A DNA stretch of 64,000 nucleotides from Acanthosepion esculentum. Its lineage: Eukaryota > Mollusca > Cephalopoda > Sepiida > Sepiidae. A program made the translations under genes and the position numbers. This document shows, piece by piece, positions 21,360 to 32,997 of the stretch (within the stretch, counting starts at the first letter, position 1; every line of letters begins with the position of its first letter). The stretch covers positions 103,123,235 through 103,187,234 of the forward strand of contig OZ038485.1 of NCBI GenBank assembly GCA_964036315.1, written 5' to 3'. The notes under the pieces are model-generated. The model was given only the letters and a program-made list of their open reading frames with translations. It was not told where the DNA came from and ran no database searches.

Positions 21360-22180
21360 ACACACCGTTGAAGTAATCTCTTTTACAAGAAGTGAATGTT
21401 GAACTTTAACTAAGTTAAAACTTTATAATTTACATTCCAGATTCCTTATGCATAGCCCCACCGACTCATATGCTCCTCCTTTGTTCATCTATAACAATTC
21501 ATATGGGCGGGTGTAGTGAATCTTCAAACATCTCCCCTTACCCTCTCGTCCCAATGTGTCTTTTAGACCTCTAGCCCGCGAGCAATCTATACATACATAA
21601 CTCGCGCCGTCGCACCCAGCTTCGCTCTTCAGTTGTGTTTCCAAGCTCGTTGTTGTTGTCGTCTTTGTTTTCGTTTGTTTCTTGTGTTTTTTTTTAATAA
21701 GAGTAGATAGGCGTTCCTATCGCCCGGTTAATACTCCTCCTTCTTTTGAACAGGAACAGAGGCTCATCCCTTGTTGTCTTGTTTAAGAAAGAGTTTCCAA
21801 ATCCTTTCCTTTTCTCTAATCTTAGTAATATTGCTGTCGTGAATCTCTTGTTATGTGTGCGGTTAATAGCAACGTTTCTTCATACTGAGGGTATCGTGTT
21901 GGCAAGTTTTCTGGTTGCTGTTCCTGACTGGTAGTTACGAGCCCAAATTCTTGCGTAGCGTCTTGAGAGACTGCTCTGACCAACAGTTGCATAATATCGG
22001 GGTTCTTGCAGTGCCATGTCGTGCATGCATGGTGTGCCTGCATGCACCTCCGGTGGGCAACTCTGAGGCCACATTATGTTGCACTCTGCGCCAGTTCCTT
22101 TCTGCTCATGCCATGTTTGATGACCGACTGTTTCTATTACTTTAGGCCTTTTCCTTACCAATGTAACTCAACATAATCAT
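21360..22180. other. Possible 5' region of the LINE that follows
   Basis: GC content and pyrimidine richness rise towards 22 kb. No ORF1-type domain is recognised. It may hold the 5' UTR or a wrecked ORF1 of the element at 22181-24830, or be unique sequence. Confidence 0.3.
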
Positions 22181-24830
22181 AAGCAACCAAAAATATAAGC
22201 CTAAACTAGCTCAAAAAATCACCTAAACCCTTTAAAATATCCTTCCCCAACATCCGTGACATTCGTACCAACTTCTGTAACGTGGAATCGTTCCTCTTTG
22301 ATAAGTCTCCTGATATACTAGCTCTCTGTGAGACTGGCATTAACTCGTCCATGCCTCCCTCTGATTTCTCGATTCCTGGCTACCTTCATCTCCTTAGAAA
22401 GAACCCTAAAATCCTCATTCATGGCTTGGGAGTTTATGTCCGTGATTATTTCCCGCTGGCGAGAGAACTCTCTCTGGAATCTCCAGAACATTCGTATATG
22501 TGTCTCCGTCTATTCAGTAAGCCATCTCTTCTTTCTCTACCGTTCCTCTTCCTCTCAAGACTTCTGTACTCGATAGCATTTCTGATAGTATAGACAAAGC
22601 CATATCTATACATTCGTTTGAAAACATTCATGTTTGGTTACATTAACGTCTTCCATACCATGTGGCTTAAACAGTCTGTAACTGACCTCGCTATCATCCA
22701 AACCCTTCACTTTTCAATCACTCAATCCCTCACGCAAGTGGTTGACTTTCCTACGCGTTTCCCCAGTAACCCGGACGGTAACGCTTCCCTTCGCGACCTC
22801 AGTTTTACCTCCATCCCTGATTCTTGTCGCGCTACTCAGCTCTGCCTTCTTGGCAACTCTGATCACGCCGTAGTGTCTGTTAACATCTCCTTCCACCCTC
22901 CCCCACCTCTAGCCATAAACCTTCTACTGACAGAATATATTTCTGTTATCAACGCGTAGACTGGGACTCGTTCCGTGATTTCCTTCGCAACGTGCCTTGG
23001 AATGTGATTTTTAATCATCCCGTACAAAAATGTGTGCCTGAGGTCTCCTACTGGGTAAAAGCCGGCATCGAGGCTTTCATTCCAGCAAGAAAATACCAAG
23101 TCGTCCTCATCTATTTGGTTCTCACCTGCTTGCTCTGCCGCTATAACCCACAGAAATCACTTCTGTCGTCTGTACCGTAGCGACACGCCTGATTGCAACT
23201 GACGACTCGTAATGAGTGCAAGCGTGTCCTCAAGGAAGCAAAGTTACTGTTTGCTGATAGAATGCAACAACGTATTGCATCTCGCAAGTTTGGTTCTAAA
23301 GATTATTGGAGGCTGTGCATGAGTACGCTGAACTACATAAAATCCTCAATCCCCCCTCCAATCAAATCGAAATTCTAACATTCTCAGCTGATAACGCTGA
23401 ATGCTTTGCTCGGAAATTCTTATCCAACTCAACATATGACTCATCCGGGTTACCCACACCTGATTTTCCCCCTAGAATTGAGGCTCTACTGAGTGAGATG
23501 TGCATAACCCCGTTGATGGTATTAGACATCATCTCTAAATTAGAATCACAAAAAGCAAGTGGTGATGACGGGATACCAGCCGTAGTCCCAAAGAAATGTG
23601 CCCCTGAGCTGGCTTCCAAACTCTACAACTATTGCCTCGCTGATTCTTGCCTGTTGGAAGTCCCCTTCTGTCATCAATGTCTTTACGAATTCTGGAGACC
23701 TTTCTGACCCATCCAACTACCGTCCCATTAGTCTTGTACCACACTTCGGTAAAGCCTTCGTGGTTTTAATCAATGTCGAAGTAGTTAAGAATCTCACCTC
23801 CTACGATCTACTCTCTGACAAACAATATAGTTTCCGCTTTGCCCGGTCTATCGCTGATGTGTTTACGGCCATAACTGAATATGTATACCAAGCTTTTGAT
23901 AATAACGGCGAAGCTCGGGCTGTTGCTCTAAATATATCGAAGGCATCTGACAAGGTTTGGCATGCTAGCCTTCAAATTAAGCTTCAGGGATATAGTATTA
24001 CAAGACGAATATTTTATTTAATCCTGACGTCCTCAGTTCTCAAGTAGGCATCTACGCAGACGACACTACCATTTACTCCTGTCTCAGTAGTAAATCCGGC
24101 ATTGCTGACAAAGTTAACCTGGCAGTTGATGTCGAAAACGACCTCCAGTCTGTGGTTGAGTGGGTCAAGAAATGGCTTGTGAATTTTAACGCATCCAAAA
24201 CGAAGCTGCTGTCACTTACCACAGAGAAACGTCCCTGCCTGGTTGGTGCTCAAATCCACGAGAGCGCCTCACTGCGCCTTCTTGGTCTCACATTTTCCAC
24301 TAACCTGAGGTGGAACAACTACATTGAATCAATTGCTGCATCTACTGCAAGGAAAGTTGGTTCTCTGTGTCGCGCCAGAAGGTTTTCCTCGTTTAAGTCC
24401 ATCTTTCAAATCTACAAATCAATACAGGGAATACTGTTGCCATATATGGCCTGGTTCCCCCGCTGTTCATCACGAGGTTCCCGACAAAATCCAAAGACGC
24501 ATATGCAATATGATCGGTCCTAGCTTGGGGCCTCTGTCTTTTCTCTAAATATTTTCATGGCGTCTGCTCTGACTAGCTATTTTCACTGGTGATCCGACTG
24601 CATGAATTTAAGCGGGCTACCACTCGGCCCCACTCTTTTACTGTTGAAACAGTTAAATGTAACTGCCTCTTCTACTTTAACATCTTCTCTCGCACTTCCC
24701 GACAATGGAACTCCCTTCCTGTTACTTGCTTCCCTGGTAACTATAATCTTCAAAAATATAAATGTCAATCGACATCTTCTGTTGCCTTGCTCCTTGCTGT
24801 TCTTTTTATTCCTTGCTCAACACCACAATA
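22181..24830 (+). mobile_element. Jockey/CR1-type LINE with endonuclease and RT, inactive
   Basis: The longest LINE here. The AP-endonuclease part (22250-22910) shows SPDILALCETGINSS, HGLGVYVRDYFPLARE, FPTRFPSNPDG and LLGNSDHAVVSV. The RT part (23390-24540) shows FARKFLSNSTYDSSGLP, QKASGDDGIPAVV, NYRPISLVPHFGKA (motif region 1), then LNISKASDKVWH where the motif A aspartate is Asn, and after a deletion near 24015 [15 protein letters not shown] (motif C, intact YADD). Motif B (the SVLGP segment) is deleted. Then WVKKWLVNFNASKTKLL, LEILDKIQR-type and SRQWNSLPVTCFPGNYNLQ. At least five frame breaks. Non-functional. Confidence 0.92.
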
Positions 24831-24833
24831 TAC

Positions 24834-25199
24834 AGGGTGACCCCAAAAAACGGGAATTTTTGAAGTGCGTATTGCCAGACATGAGCAAGTGGCAACACTG
24901 CGAGACACAGTGACCATGAGCAAGTAAACATTTCGCCATTTTAGTAACGAGAATGAAATTCACAGTATCCCAACTGAGATGTTGCAGCAGTCAATGAGGA
25001 ATCTCAATAGCAGATTTCAAGAATGCATTCGTACCGGAGGACGCTATCTACAGAACGTAATTTAAAAAAATGAAAATTCCATCATTGTTTCTTAAATGGC
25101 ATGTTTTAAGGTTTCAATTACTACGAATTAAATATTTTTCTTCCATCACTCTTGGTTTTATTGGATTGTTAAAAAGTTCCCGTTTTTTGGGGTCACCCT
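24834..25199 (+). mobile_element. Internally deleted Tc1/mariner element, 366 bp
   Basis: Terminal inverted repeats agggtgaccccaaaaaacgg and its complement at 25180-25199, within TA-rich flanks. The interior keeps only the transposase C-terminus: EIHSIPTEMLQQSMRNLNSR followed by FQECIRTGGRYLQNVI and a stop at about 25065. The catalytic region is gone. It abuts the 3' end of the preceding LINE. Confidence 0.88.
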
Positions 25200-25861
25200 A
25201 TATATATTGAGAGAGAGAGAATTTAATAAACTTTATACTTTAGCATGTGCCATTTTTACTGCGATAGATTACAATGAAAAGAACAGAAAATTGCAAATTT
25301 TTGATCAGTTACAATTTACTTCTTTGCGTTCTTGTCCGATTCGTTAACAGAACTTGATTTGTTGTTTTTTTTTTTAAATTTCAATGATGCCAATAAGATT
25401 TGAAACCTCACCAGAAGCTTTTTCATTATCTTTTTTAGATAAGATAACTATTGATTTTAATGATTTTCCTTGGATACAAATACGAAGACACGGTTTGTCA
25501 GCAGAGACAATCCCGAATGTGGTATTTCTAGGAAATGTTGATTAAGTTTCTTTTCCTTTTACGCATATTATACAATAAGTAAAAATGCTCAAATGAACTG
25601 AAAATATCTTAGAATACATAGGCAATGAATCTTGTATTTATAAAATATGGGGGACTTAAAATCTATAAAAATGCAACAAAATAGTCGTTGGCACATATAT
25701 TCATAATGAGGATTACCCTCATAAATATTACAGCTTATTTAATATTTATTCATCTTTAAGGTAAATTAATGTCGACAGATATTAATAATACAATAATGGG
25801 ATTGAAATATTAAAATTCAGGTATGTTCGAACTAAATTTCCTTTTTTAACTGAATTTTCTT
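25200..25861. other. AT-rich spacer
   Basis: Short GA repeat at 25210. No gene recognised. Confidence 0.45.
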
Positions 25862-26225
25862 TAAAGTGGCACAAAAGAGACGAGGCTTTCCTTTAATGTA
25901 GCACAAAAATCATTTTTCCGTTAATCTAACGCCAAAAGACGTTTTTTCGTTAACAGAAAAATATTTTTTTCCGTTAATTTAACACAAAAGACGTTTTCCC
26001 GTTAATTTAACAGAAAAAAAACACGCTTTTCAGTTAAAACGAAAAAGACGTTTTGTTTAATGCAACACAAAAAGGCATTACTTTTCTTCAATGTCATACA
26101 AAAAGACACGTTGCATTTCTTTAATATAACTCTGAAAAGACATGTTCTCTTTTTTTTACTTTAAATGTAGCACAAAAACATGTTACTTTTGTACTTTAAT
26201 GTAGCACAAAAGGCCATGTTGGTTA
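25862..26225. repeat. Degenerate minisatellite, about 35-45 bp units
   Basis: About nine to ten units of the form tttaatgtagcacaaaa then agacatgtt and a T-rich spacer, diverged from each other. Variation grows towards the middle, as in old tandem arrays. Confidence 0.8.
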
Positions 26226-26599
26226 CGCAACCTGACCTTCGTAAGCAGTCATTCATTTTAGTACTAATGCAACATGAAGCTGTTAAACTTCGGAGATCAA
26301 ACGAGAACCTGTGCTTTCAGCATGCCTTGATCTTAAGTTATTTTTTATTTACTAAACTTAACTTAGTCTGGGCCCAAGGCTACTGCACTAGGTTGGGTTG
26401 GTTGGTTTTTCGACATGTAAGCCATTGTTGGGTTCTTAACATCGAAATCAATTTTTTCATTCTAATTGAATCTATAAGCATTTAATTGGGTCGGAGATAA
26501 GTAAATATCGATCTTTCATATTAGAGCCTATAAGCATTCACATCGTAAGTAGTACATTTTTTTAAATCTTAGCATTTTGCGGGGATGCAGTCGGCGTAT
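26226..26599. other. Spacer
   Basis: No feature recognised. Confidence 0.4.
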
Positions 26600-26720
26600 C
26601 AATGGTTCACTCAACATGGAGATTATTGCACTATCTGGTGCGCCTAAGTGGTTACTCATCTAAATGCTGCTAAAATTCGATCGATACTTAATTTCAGTGA
26701 TAGCCGATAACTTGTTTTTA
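26600..26720 (-). mobile_element. 5S rRNA-like SINE head fragment
   Basis: Minus strand reads atcactgaaattaagtatcg, then gatgagtaaccacttaggcg and caccagatagtg, matching the 5S head of the SINEs in order. The tRNA-like part is not recognisable beside it. This could be a solitary 5S pseudogene or a head-only SINE remnant. Confidence 0.55.
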
Positions 26721-27259
26721 GATTAAATTGACCATAATTTAACCTACACATTTTCTTTTCATACATTAACATTTACGAGATCTATCCAGCCAAATATAAT
26801 ACGATACGATAATTTTATAGCATTTCGTTGCTATAGCAACGACCAAATCCAGTTATTCGCCATTAAAAGAGCTTCTACCGCGTAGCCTGAGCATAATCCT
26901 ACCAGTGCATAAAGATGTGCGGAAGGTAATTTACCGGAAAGGGTATTAAAAAAAAACTAGTATAAGTTAAATTTATTTAAATATTATTTAACAAAAATGT
27001 AAATCACCCTCATTTTCAATGGCTGAAGTCCAAGAGGGCAGTAAATGTCCCATTCCAAGTTTTTATATTTCTTAAAACATTGCTCAACTTTTGAAACTGC
27101 AACGGACTTCTGCTGAGTGTTATAATCTCGAGTGGCGCCTTCTGTAATATATCCGTCATGCGTAGCCCGCTTCATCCGCTAGTTCAACCGTTTACATGTG
27201 TTGTAATCATAATTCCTTTTTTTCCACCGTGGGATGAGTCATATATGAAGAAATATACT
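26721..27259. other. Spacer
   Basis: No gene recognised; AT-rich with a few unique-looking GC-richer words. Confidence 0.4.
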
Positions 27260-27476
27260 CTTAAGGTGTGCTATATTTATAGGATGAAGTGCTCAATATC
27301 AGAGATAGAGCGTGTGTAAATATAAACGTGAGCATTGAAGTCAACACTTAGAGGCGACAGGCTAGACGCGTCATGCTAGACGCAGTCGTCAAGCCTGACG
27401 ATTGCATCTAGCATGAAACAGCCTGTCGCCTCCAAGTGTTTACTTCAATGCTTATATATATATATATATATATAGT
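27260..27476. repeat. Near-palindrome with hammerhead-core words and (TA)n
   Basis: 27331-27452 forms a hairpin: agcattgaagt and acttagaggcgacaggct pair with the complement at 27419-27452, and inner arms catgctagacgcagtcgtca / tgacgattgcatctagcatg pair next to the centre. The right arm contains cctgacga, a small gc hairpin and gaaac. The left outer sequence (ctcaatatcagagatagagc) recurs at 44765-44910. A TA array follows at 27454. Confidence 0.7.
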
Positions 27477-27480
27477 ATAG

Positions 27481-28500
27481 AATGTTAACTTTTGTAGCTA
27501 GTTTTTACAAGTTTATATTTGAGTTAACTTAAAACAGAAAAATTTAGAAATAAATACAGTTTAGATAGGATTAAAAAATTCTTAATAAGCAACATTTTTT
27601 TTCAATATGTGCTTATCATTTTCAAAGTCACAACTTACTTCATACATTGCTTGTTATTTCCGAATATTTAGAAGAGTGCATCTCTTATGGGAATGGTTTC
27701 TCTTTGTTGATAGGTTTTTACAGAATTAAAAAAAAAAATGGTTAAAAGATGAGGTCAGTTTTTGCTACAGACGCAGCTCGAAATGGTTTATTTACAATCA
27801 CTAGAGGATGTTTTCTTTACAAGCATCGGTCTAAAAGAAGTAAACGCTTTAGCATATATGTGTACTTGACGACGATGTAATAAGATGCTTTTCACTTTGA
27901 AACGCGTACGCCAAGGTCGAGTGAGAAAGTAAAAAACAAATACGAAAAAAGGAAAAAAAAGGGTTTAAGATTTTCGTTCTTCCTCTGGGAAAGAGCGACC
28001 AGATGTCAGAGACTAATTCTTACTGATGTGATATTGAGGTTTAAACTTTATACTGAAGAGAAATCCGTATATCTAGGACGAATGTGAAAGGATTAAACAT
28101 TATCGCCAATTAAAAGAAAAAATTCAATATAAACTCCATAGACATGCCCACCAGGATCGACTGACCCGACAGAAAAAAAGTTTCGTTATTTCGTCATTGT
28201 TGCAAGTATATCAAGTTGTTAGTCATTGCTGCTGTAATTAAAGCAAACAGCCGTCGTTATTATCATGAAGAATTCACTCATGTTTTTAATCCAGTGTTAG
28301 TCACATGAGGTGATTTGTTACCCCCAAATTTGTAAAGTACTCGTAATTCCTAGTTGACAACTTGTTTCTTTTGCTCCATCACACTACTCTCTAGACTTAG
28401 TTAAGGGTGTGTAGCACATGGTTTGGCGAAGTAGTAGCTCAGTTGCAGTGGGAGGTAGACATTGTTTTGTCTTCTTCAGAGTGTCCTGTCAAATTATCTG
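27481..28500. other. AT-rich spacer
   Basis: No coding sequence or named repeat recognised. Confidence 0.45.
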
Positions 28501-28514
28501 AATAATGAAGGCAT

Positions 28515-28570
28515 GTTTTCACAGTTGGTATGACGTTTGAGTTGTATCGAAATTAACCAGGTTCGATTCT
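28515..28570 (+). promoter_or_regulatory. tRNA-like pol III head upstream of the hammerhead
   Basis: cacagttggtatgacg resembles a tRNA D-arm/A box and ggttcgattct (28560-28570) matches the pol III B box ggttcgantcc in all but the last base. The two are about 35 bp apart, as in tRNA genes and SINEs. It ends one base before helix I of the hammerhead. A functional promoter is inferred, not shown. Confidence 0.6.
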
Positions 28571-28637
28571 CAGCAGTGGATGCGCACTGCTGATGAGTCC
28601 CAGATAGAACGAAACGACCGTCCAGTGCTTTCTGTTG
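28571..28637 (+). ncRNA. Type I hammerhead ribozyme, Sm-alpha-like
   Basis: All parts are present. Outer helix I CAGCAG (28571-28576) with CTGTTG (28632-28637), six pairs including one G-U; internal loop of 7 by 3 bases; inner helix I GCACTG (28584-28589) with CAGTGC (28623-28628), six perfect pairs. Core CTGATGA at 28590-28596; helix II GTCC/GAAC (28597-28600, 28607-28610) with one C-A mismatch; GAAA 28611-28614; minimal helix III CG/CG with loop AC (28615-28620); cleavage triplet GTC ending at 28622. CTGATGAGTCCCA and the layout closely follow schistosome Sm-alpha hammerheads (known family). Self-cleavage after C28622 is predicted, not tested. Confidence 0.88.
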
Positions 28638-28639
28638 AG

Positions 28640-28856
28640 GATTATTCTAGGCTTGGCTATATGATTAGCCTAAATCCCCAAAATAATAACTCAAATAATC
28701 ACGAGCGAGCGATCGTATACAAAGATATATAAATACTTTTTCGCGTAAGAAAAAACAGTGCTCAATGTTAAATAACAGAGCTATTTATTAGATATATTAA
28801 TAGATATATTAAGAAATATACATAATGTTGCTTGGTGGTATTATGTATATTTAGTG

Positions 28857-28888
<32 letters not shown>

Positions 28889-29160
28889 CAGTACAATATT
28901 TGTCCTAATTGTAACATAAGCATTTTTCGTACTATCCATTTTCGGAAATCCAAGATTCCTAACGCAAGGTTAAATAAATACAAAATCGGGTTAGTTCTGT
29001 ATGACATTAGAAAGTCTTACGATCGAGCAAACATTCACTGGTACGTACTGAATTTGATTTGTGCCCAATATTTCTTGCCTTGTGGCAGACTAAGATTTGG
29101 AAGAAAAATTCAAAGCTTATAAAAACTAGGAATAAAATTAAGTGCCAAATAAGAATTGTT
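28640..29160. other. AT-rich spacer with (TA)n at 28859-28886
   Basis: The first 50 bp (aggattattctaggc, gattagcctaaatcccc) may be the tail of the hammerhead-bearing repeat. Otherwise nothing recognised. Confidence 0.4.
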
Positions 29161-29164
29161 GTGA

Positions 29165-29465
29165 TCTTCGTCTATGTACTGCATCTCTGCAGGACATACG
29201 CGATCATGGCTGTTCACGACTTCTTGTGGCTATTAGCAGTTTTTCTCTCTTTTCTAAGGCCCCCACCACCATTCCGCCATTCATTCACACATGTTCGTCG
29301 TGTAAATGGCTCGTTACCTTCTATCTTTGTTGTCCTCAATATGCTCCGTGAGGGTTACGTTTTTCAAACCCTCGTTATGTGTTAGTAATTTCAACTGTCT
29401 TTTCCTGATTCTGGGTATATGCGTTCTTTCTGCTACCATTTTTGATTATGGAATCTTTCAGTATA
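29165..29465 (-). mobile_element. RTE-like endonuclease-RT LINE, 3' end fragment
   Basis: Minus strand holds the degenerate RKRQLKLL-type end and the 3' UTR words gtgaacagccatgatcgcg near 29205. Several stops. Confidence 0.7.
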
Positions 29466-29489
29466 TCGAGTTTGTTCCATTTTTCTTTT

Positions 29490-29845
29490 AAGCGTTTCAC
29501 CCCAAGCAAGGCGAGAAGCCACTAGCACGTAAAGGGTTACAGAGAGTTGGAGCGAGAGCAAATAGGAGTGATAGAGGAAAGGATGGAGAGAAGGATAGGG
29601 GATAGATCAAGGCATCTGGAGACGGCGATTGACATTACATTTGAATAGTTGGAGATTATAGCTATCAGGGAAACAGGAAAAGGGGCGGGAGTTCCACAGG
29701 CGAGAGGTGCGAGACATGAAACTGTTGGAGTAGAAGAGACTGCTACATTTAACAGTTTCGACAGTGAAAGGGTAAGAGCGAGATGCCAGCCTAGTAGAAC
29801 GCTTAAATTCATGAAGTCTGGGAACCAGCAAACCAGCATATATTA
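29490..29845 (-). mobile_element. Jockey/CR1-type LINE, 3' end
   Basis: Minus strand encodes LVPRLHEFKRSTRLASRSYP, FTVETVKCSSLFYSNSF and MSRTSRLWNSRPFSCFPDSY then NLQLFKCNVNRRLQMP and the 3' UTR ending in the tgcttggggtgaa end. The frame is open over the last 74 codons, one of the least damaged ends here. Confidence 0.88.
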
Positions 29846-31694
29846 CTAAAAAAATACTAAAACGTATTCTTTGAATAAAAAACTACTATAATGTAGCCAG
29901 ATTGTTAGTAAATAATGTCTTGAATAAAAGTGTAAAACTTTGTATATGTAAGGCTCAAATGTATATTGTAAAAGAACCCTCATAATGAACCCTGACGGTT
30001 TATGAAAAAGATACTTTTATAAAATTTGGTTTTCAAATTTGTAAAAAACAAAAAGTGGATCAAGTCTTATGTTCTGAAAACCCAGAAAATTAAAGTTTGC
30101 GAACAGACGTAGCTTAAAGAGATACATTTGCAGTTTTTTTTAAATCAAAGAAGAAAGTAAGTTACGAGCCCAGGGTATCAAATTTCTGATTGAATTCTGA
30201 GCCGATTTATGGTTATTTAAGAAGTCTGGTTTGTCAAACGAACAGAAGAAATTTGGCTTTCACAAAGGTGCCGATTGTTTGCTGGGAACTGAATTCAGAT
30301 GAAGTAAAAAAATGGTTTCGTCATTCACAATGATAACGCCGACGATGACGAAAAAAAAAATAGAAACACGAAGAAACAGAAAGAAAGAAAAGGAGTAGAA
30401 TGGAGAAATTTCTACAAATGTAGAGAGATATCCGATTATCTTTCCATAGCTGTTTGTAAAAGTTTGTCACAAAATTAGAGGTATTAACCCTGACTTTGAA
30501 CTTTTCATGAAAATACGAGATTTATCTCATCTCAGTTTGTAAAGCTGAACTGTTTTCTAAACAAACCAGAAACCCAAGGAGGACTGTGAATTTGCTATCC
30601 TTTTCAATAACTTTCGACAGTTGAATTCTTTTTTAAACATTTTGTTGATAATAATCATAATTGCATTTAGAATTTCTTATCTTGCCTAATTGTGTTACGC
30701 ACAAAGGAACATTTTGTGCAAGGTTGTTTTTTAAATTTTGTATTTTGTGCCATTTTTATTTTTCATTCCTTTCAAATCTTACACCGGAGTAAGAACGTTG
30801 TTTTATTTTATTTATTTATTATTTTTTTGCGCCTTTCATAATACTCGAGATAAGAAATTTGACGTTCTCACCCACCCCACCCCCACAAAAAAGTTCTTTT
30901 AATGAAGTCGTGTAAACTCGAATAGTGTTGTTGCTTTCATGATTTAAGATAGTTTCGAGCTTTTTCGAAGGGGCGACCTAGGGGTAAAAGTAGCACTGAG
31001 AAAGAAAAAAGCACATGGACGAAAAATGCAGATTGTAAAATCGCGGACGCTACTAGTCCTATACCCCTGCGGCAAAGAAAAACAAGCCAAACATGTAGAA
31101 AACTATATCTTGTTTATTCATTATGTCGAGAGTGATAGAGGGGGGGAGCTTATTTTAAAATATGAAATGATGCTGAATTGAATAGTAAGAAAACGCGTGG
31201 ATGGGTGTGGCTCGGTTCCTCTCTATTTTACTTTCTCTGAAAGAGTCGAAATAAATCGCTTTCGCTCTTTTTTGTCTTGTCAAACTTAATTTAGACTTGT
31301 ACTGAGCAGGCACCGCGACAAGAATCTGTTTCTGGCCCCCACTGAGTTCACGACGAGAAGACATTCTCCGCCATTTTCTTTATATTTGACATTTTATCTT
31401 GTAATACAACGAATCAATTTGGGGAAAAAAAACTGTCGAGAAAACATGAAAAGTCGAAAGCGAGATGGGATAAAAAGAACCACCGGGGAAAAAACAATAA
31501 TAAATATTCAAATAAGAACAGTGAAGGGAAAATGCTGACATGGAAATCGAAATAAGATTACTAGTAGTTTGAAAATAAATACAGAGTTGTAGAAATAAAA
31601 GAATAAACTGAGAATTCAGAATAGTATTCTTGAAATGAAAGAGTAAAATATAGAGAAATTATTTTTGTGACGGAATCAAAAAAAAAAAACACTG
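29846..31694. other. 1.8 kb featureless AT-rich spacer
   Basis: No repeat boundary, tRNA, or coding exon was recognised on either strand. A-rich runs occur at 30350 and 31670 and a CCCACC run at 30870. A short minus-strand open frame at 31155-31364 has no recognised similarity. Confidence 0.4.
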
Positions 31695-31955
31695 AAAATT
31701 TATAAAGCACATTATAAGGAAAAGGGGCTTGGAAAATTTGATACTCACTTGACAGATTGAAGGCGCGCGCGAGAGAGAGACAGACAGACAGAACAATAAC
31801 GTATAACCTACCTAGCAGGCTTGTGAAAATAGATGGTAGAACAGGGTTTACGAGAGATGAAAAAAAGACAATTTATTAAGGGCTACAAAGGACGGGAAAT
31901 TATGGAGAGTTGTGATCACCAACGTCTTGAAGGGACATGGCACACAGAAGAAGAT
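31695..31955 (+). mobile_element. RTE-like endonuclease-RT LINE, 3' end fragment
   Basis: Degenerate coding end (KHIIRKRGLENL, ILT, LAGL) then aagggctacaaaggacggga, gagttgtgatcaccaacgtc and the ggcacacagaagaaga end. Contains an expanded GA/CAGA stretch at 31767-31790. Confidence 0.8.
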
Positions 31956-32510
31956 ATTTAAAACGTTTTATTATTTATGAAGTCACAAACGTTTTTCTTT
32001 CACAAGAAATGTTCGACATAAAACCAGAGAATTTATTTCTGAATGCCGTGTACGCATGCTCAATGTAACTCAATATGTCCCAGTAAAAAGCAGCTAAAAT
32101 GCAGTTATGATAAGCACTTTCAGAATAAATTTATCTGTATTAATTTCTATTGAATAGGTTTTATGCTATCCAATATTTTGAATCTGTTTAAATAAGCAAG
32201 TAATTTAACGTCTGCAGTTATAGTTAGTTGTCCATGACTGATGTGCTTATTTGATAGTTGAATACAAATGGTTTTATGATTGTCTTAGGTTTCAGAAATT
32301 CAAGGTTGTTCGTTGGACGCCATGACCATTTTTACTGAACCAAAATCATTGTTACTTTTGCGTTGAGTAGCAAAGACTTTAAGTTTCAAATGAACACATC
32401 AAAGTTAAAATGTTATACCATAATTATACGTGTATAATATGCACTTCTCCCAAATTTTTAAACCTAAAAATTAGTGGGAGATTATACACGAGAACTAAAA
32501 ATGAAAGGGA
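31956..32510. other. AT-rich spacer
   Basis: A small hairpin, cctaaaaattagtggg region at 32460-32475, is the only structure noticed. Confidence 0.4.
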
Positions 32511-32545
32511 ACATAATATATACACGATGACTAAAAAGGAAAATG

Positions 32546-32868
32546 TGGATAAAGGCGTTGGTTAGATCCAGTGACAGGATCCAAAGAGTTATGAGTTCAA
32601 TACCTGGTTATGGCAGTGGAGAACTTAGAGAGGTGAATTAACAGGAGGTAACTGATAACTAACATCCATTAGACGTGACACGTGGAACTAGAACAGTCTA
32701 CCCCAGCGAGCGAAATAAAGGGTTCAGTTCGACATTCCAACCAATTGAAGAAGGCCAGAGCGTACAACGGCCAAAATGTTGTGATAAATATGGCAACAAA
32801 GATGAGGCACAATAGTCCGAATAATGTAAATAGTGTACATAATACCTCATCCCAGAAATATAGACAGA
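32546..32868 (+). mobile_element. tRNA-like / hammerhead-core composite repeat, flanked by direct repeats
   Basis: Head: ggcgttggttagatccagtg and gagttcaatacctgg (B-box-like); body: aggtgaattaacaggaggta, ctaccccagcgagcgaaata; core: ttgaagaaggccagagcgta, caacggccaaaatgttgtg (both core words mutated by one base); tail: aatagtgtacataatacctc. Both flanks carry acataatatatacacga then gactaaaaaggaaaa (32511-32545 and 32869-32903), either a long target duplication or an insertion inside a tandem repeat. Confidence 0.65.
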
Positions 32869-32955
32869 AACATAATATATATTCGAGAACTAAAAAGGAA
32901 AAAAGAACGTAATATATACACGAGAACTAAAAAGGAAAAAAGAACGTAATATTCA
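32869..32955. repeat. Short tandem repeat, about 42-bp unit
   Basis: Two to three units of gtaatatatacacgagaact then aaaaaggaaaaaagaac; a further unit lies on the other side of the composite repeat at 32511-32545. Confidence 0.75.
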
Positions 32956-32997
32956 AAAATTCTAGCAAAATTCTACGTATCATATTTTTTATAATCA

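Noticed and set aside
21099..21376. Open frames crossing the N block
   Set aside because: They consist of unknown residues over a 200-base gap.
31155..31364. Minus-strand 69-codon frame as a host exon
   Set aside because: No recognised similarity and no convincing splice sites.
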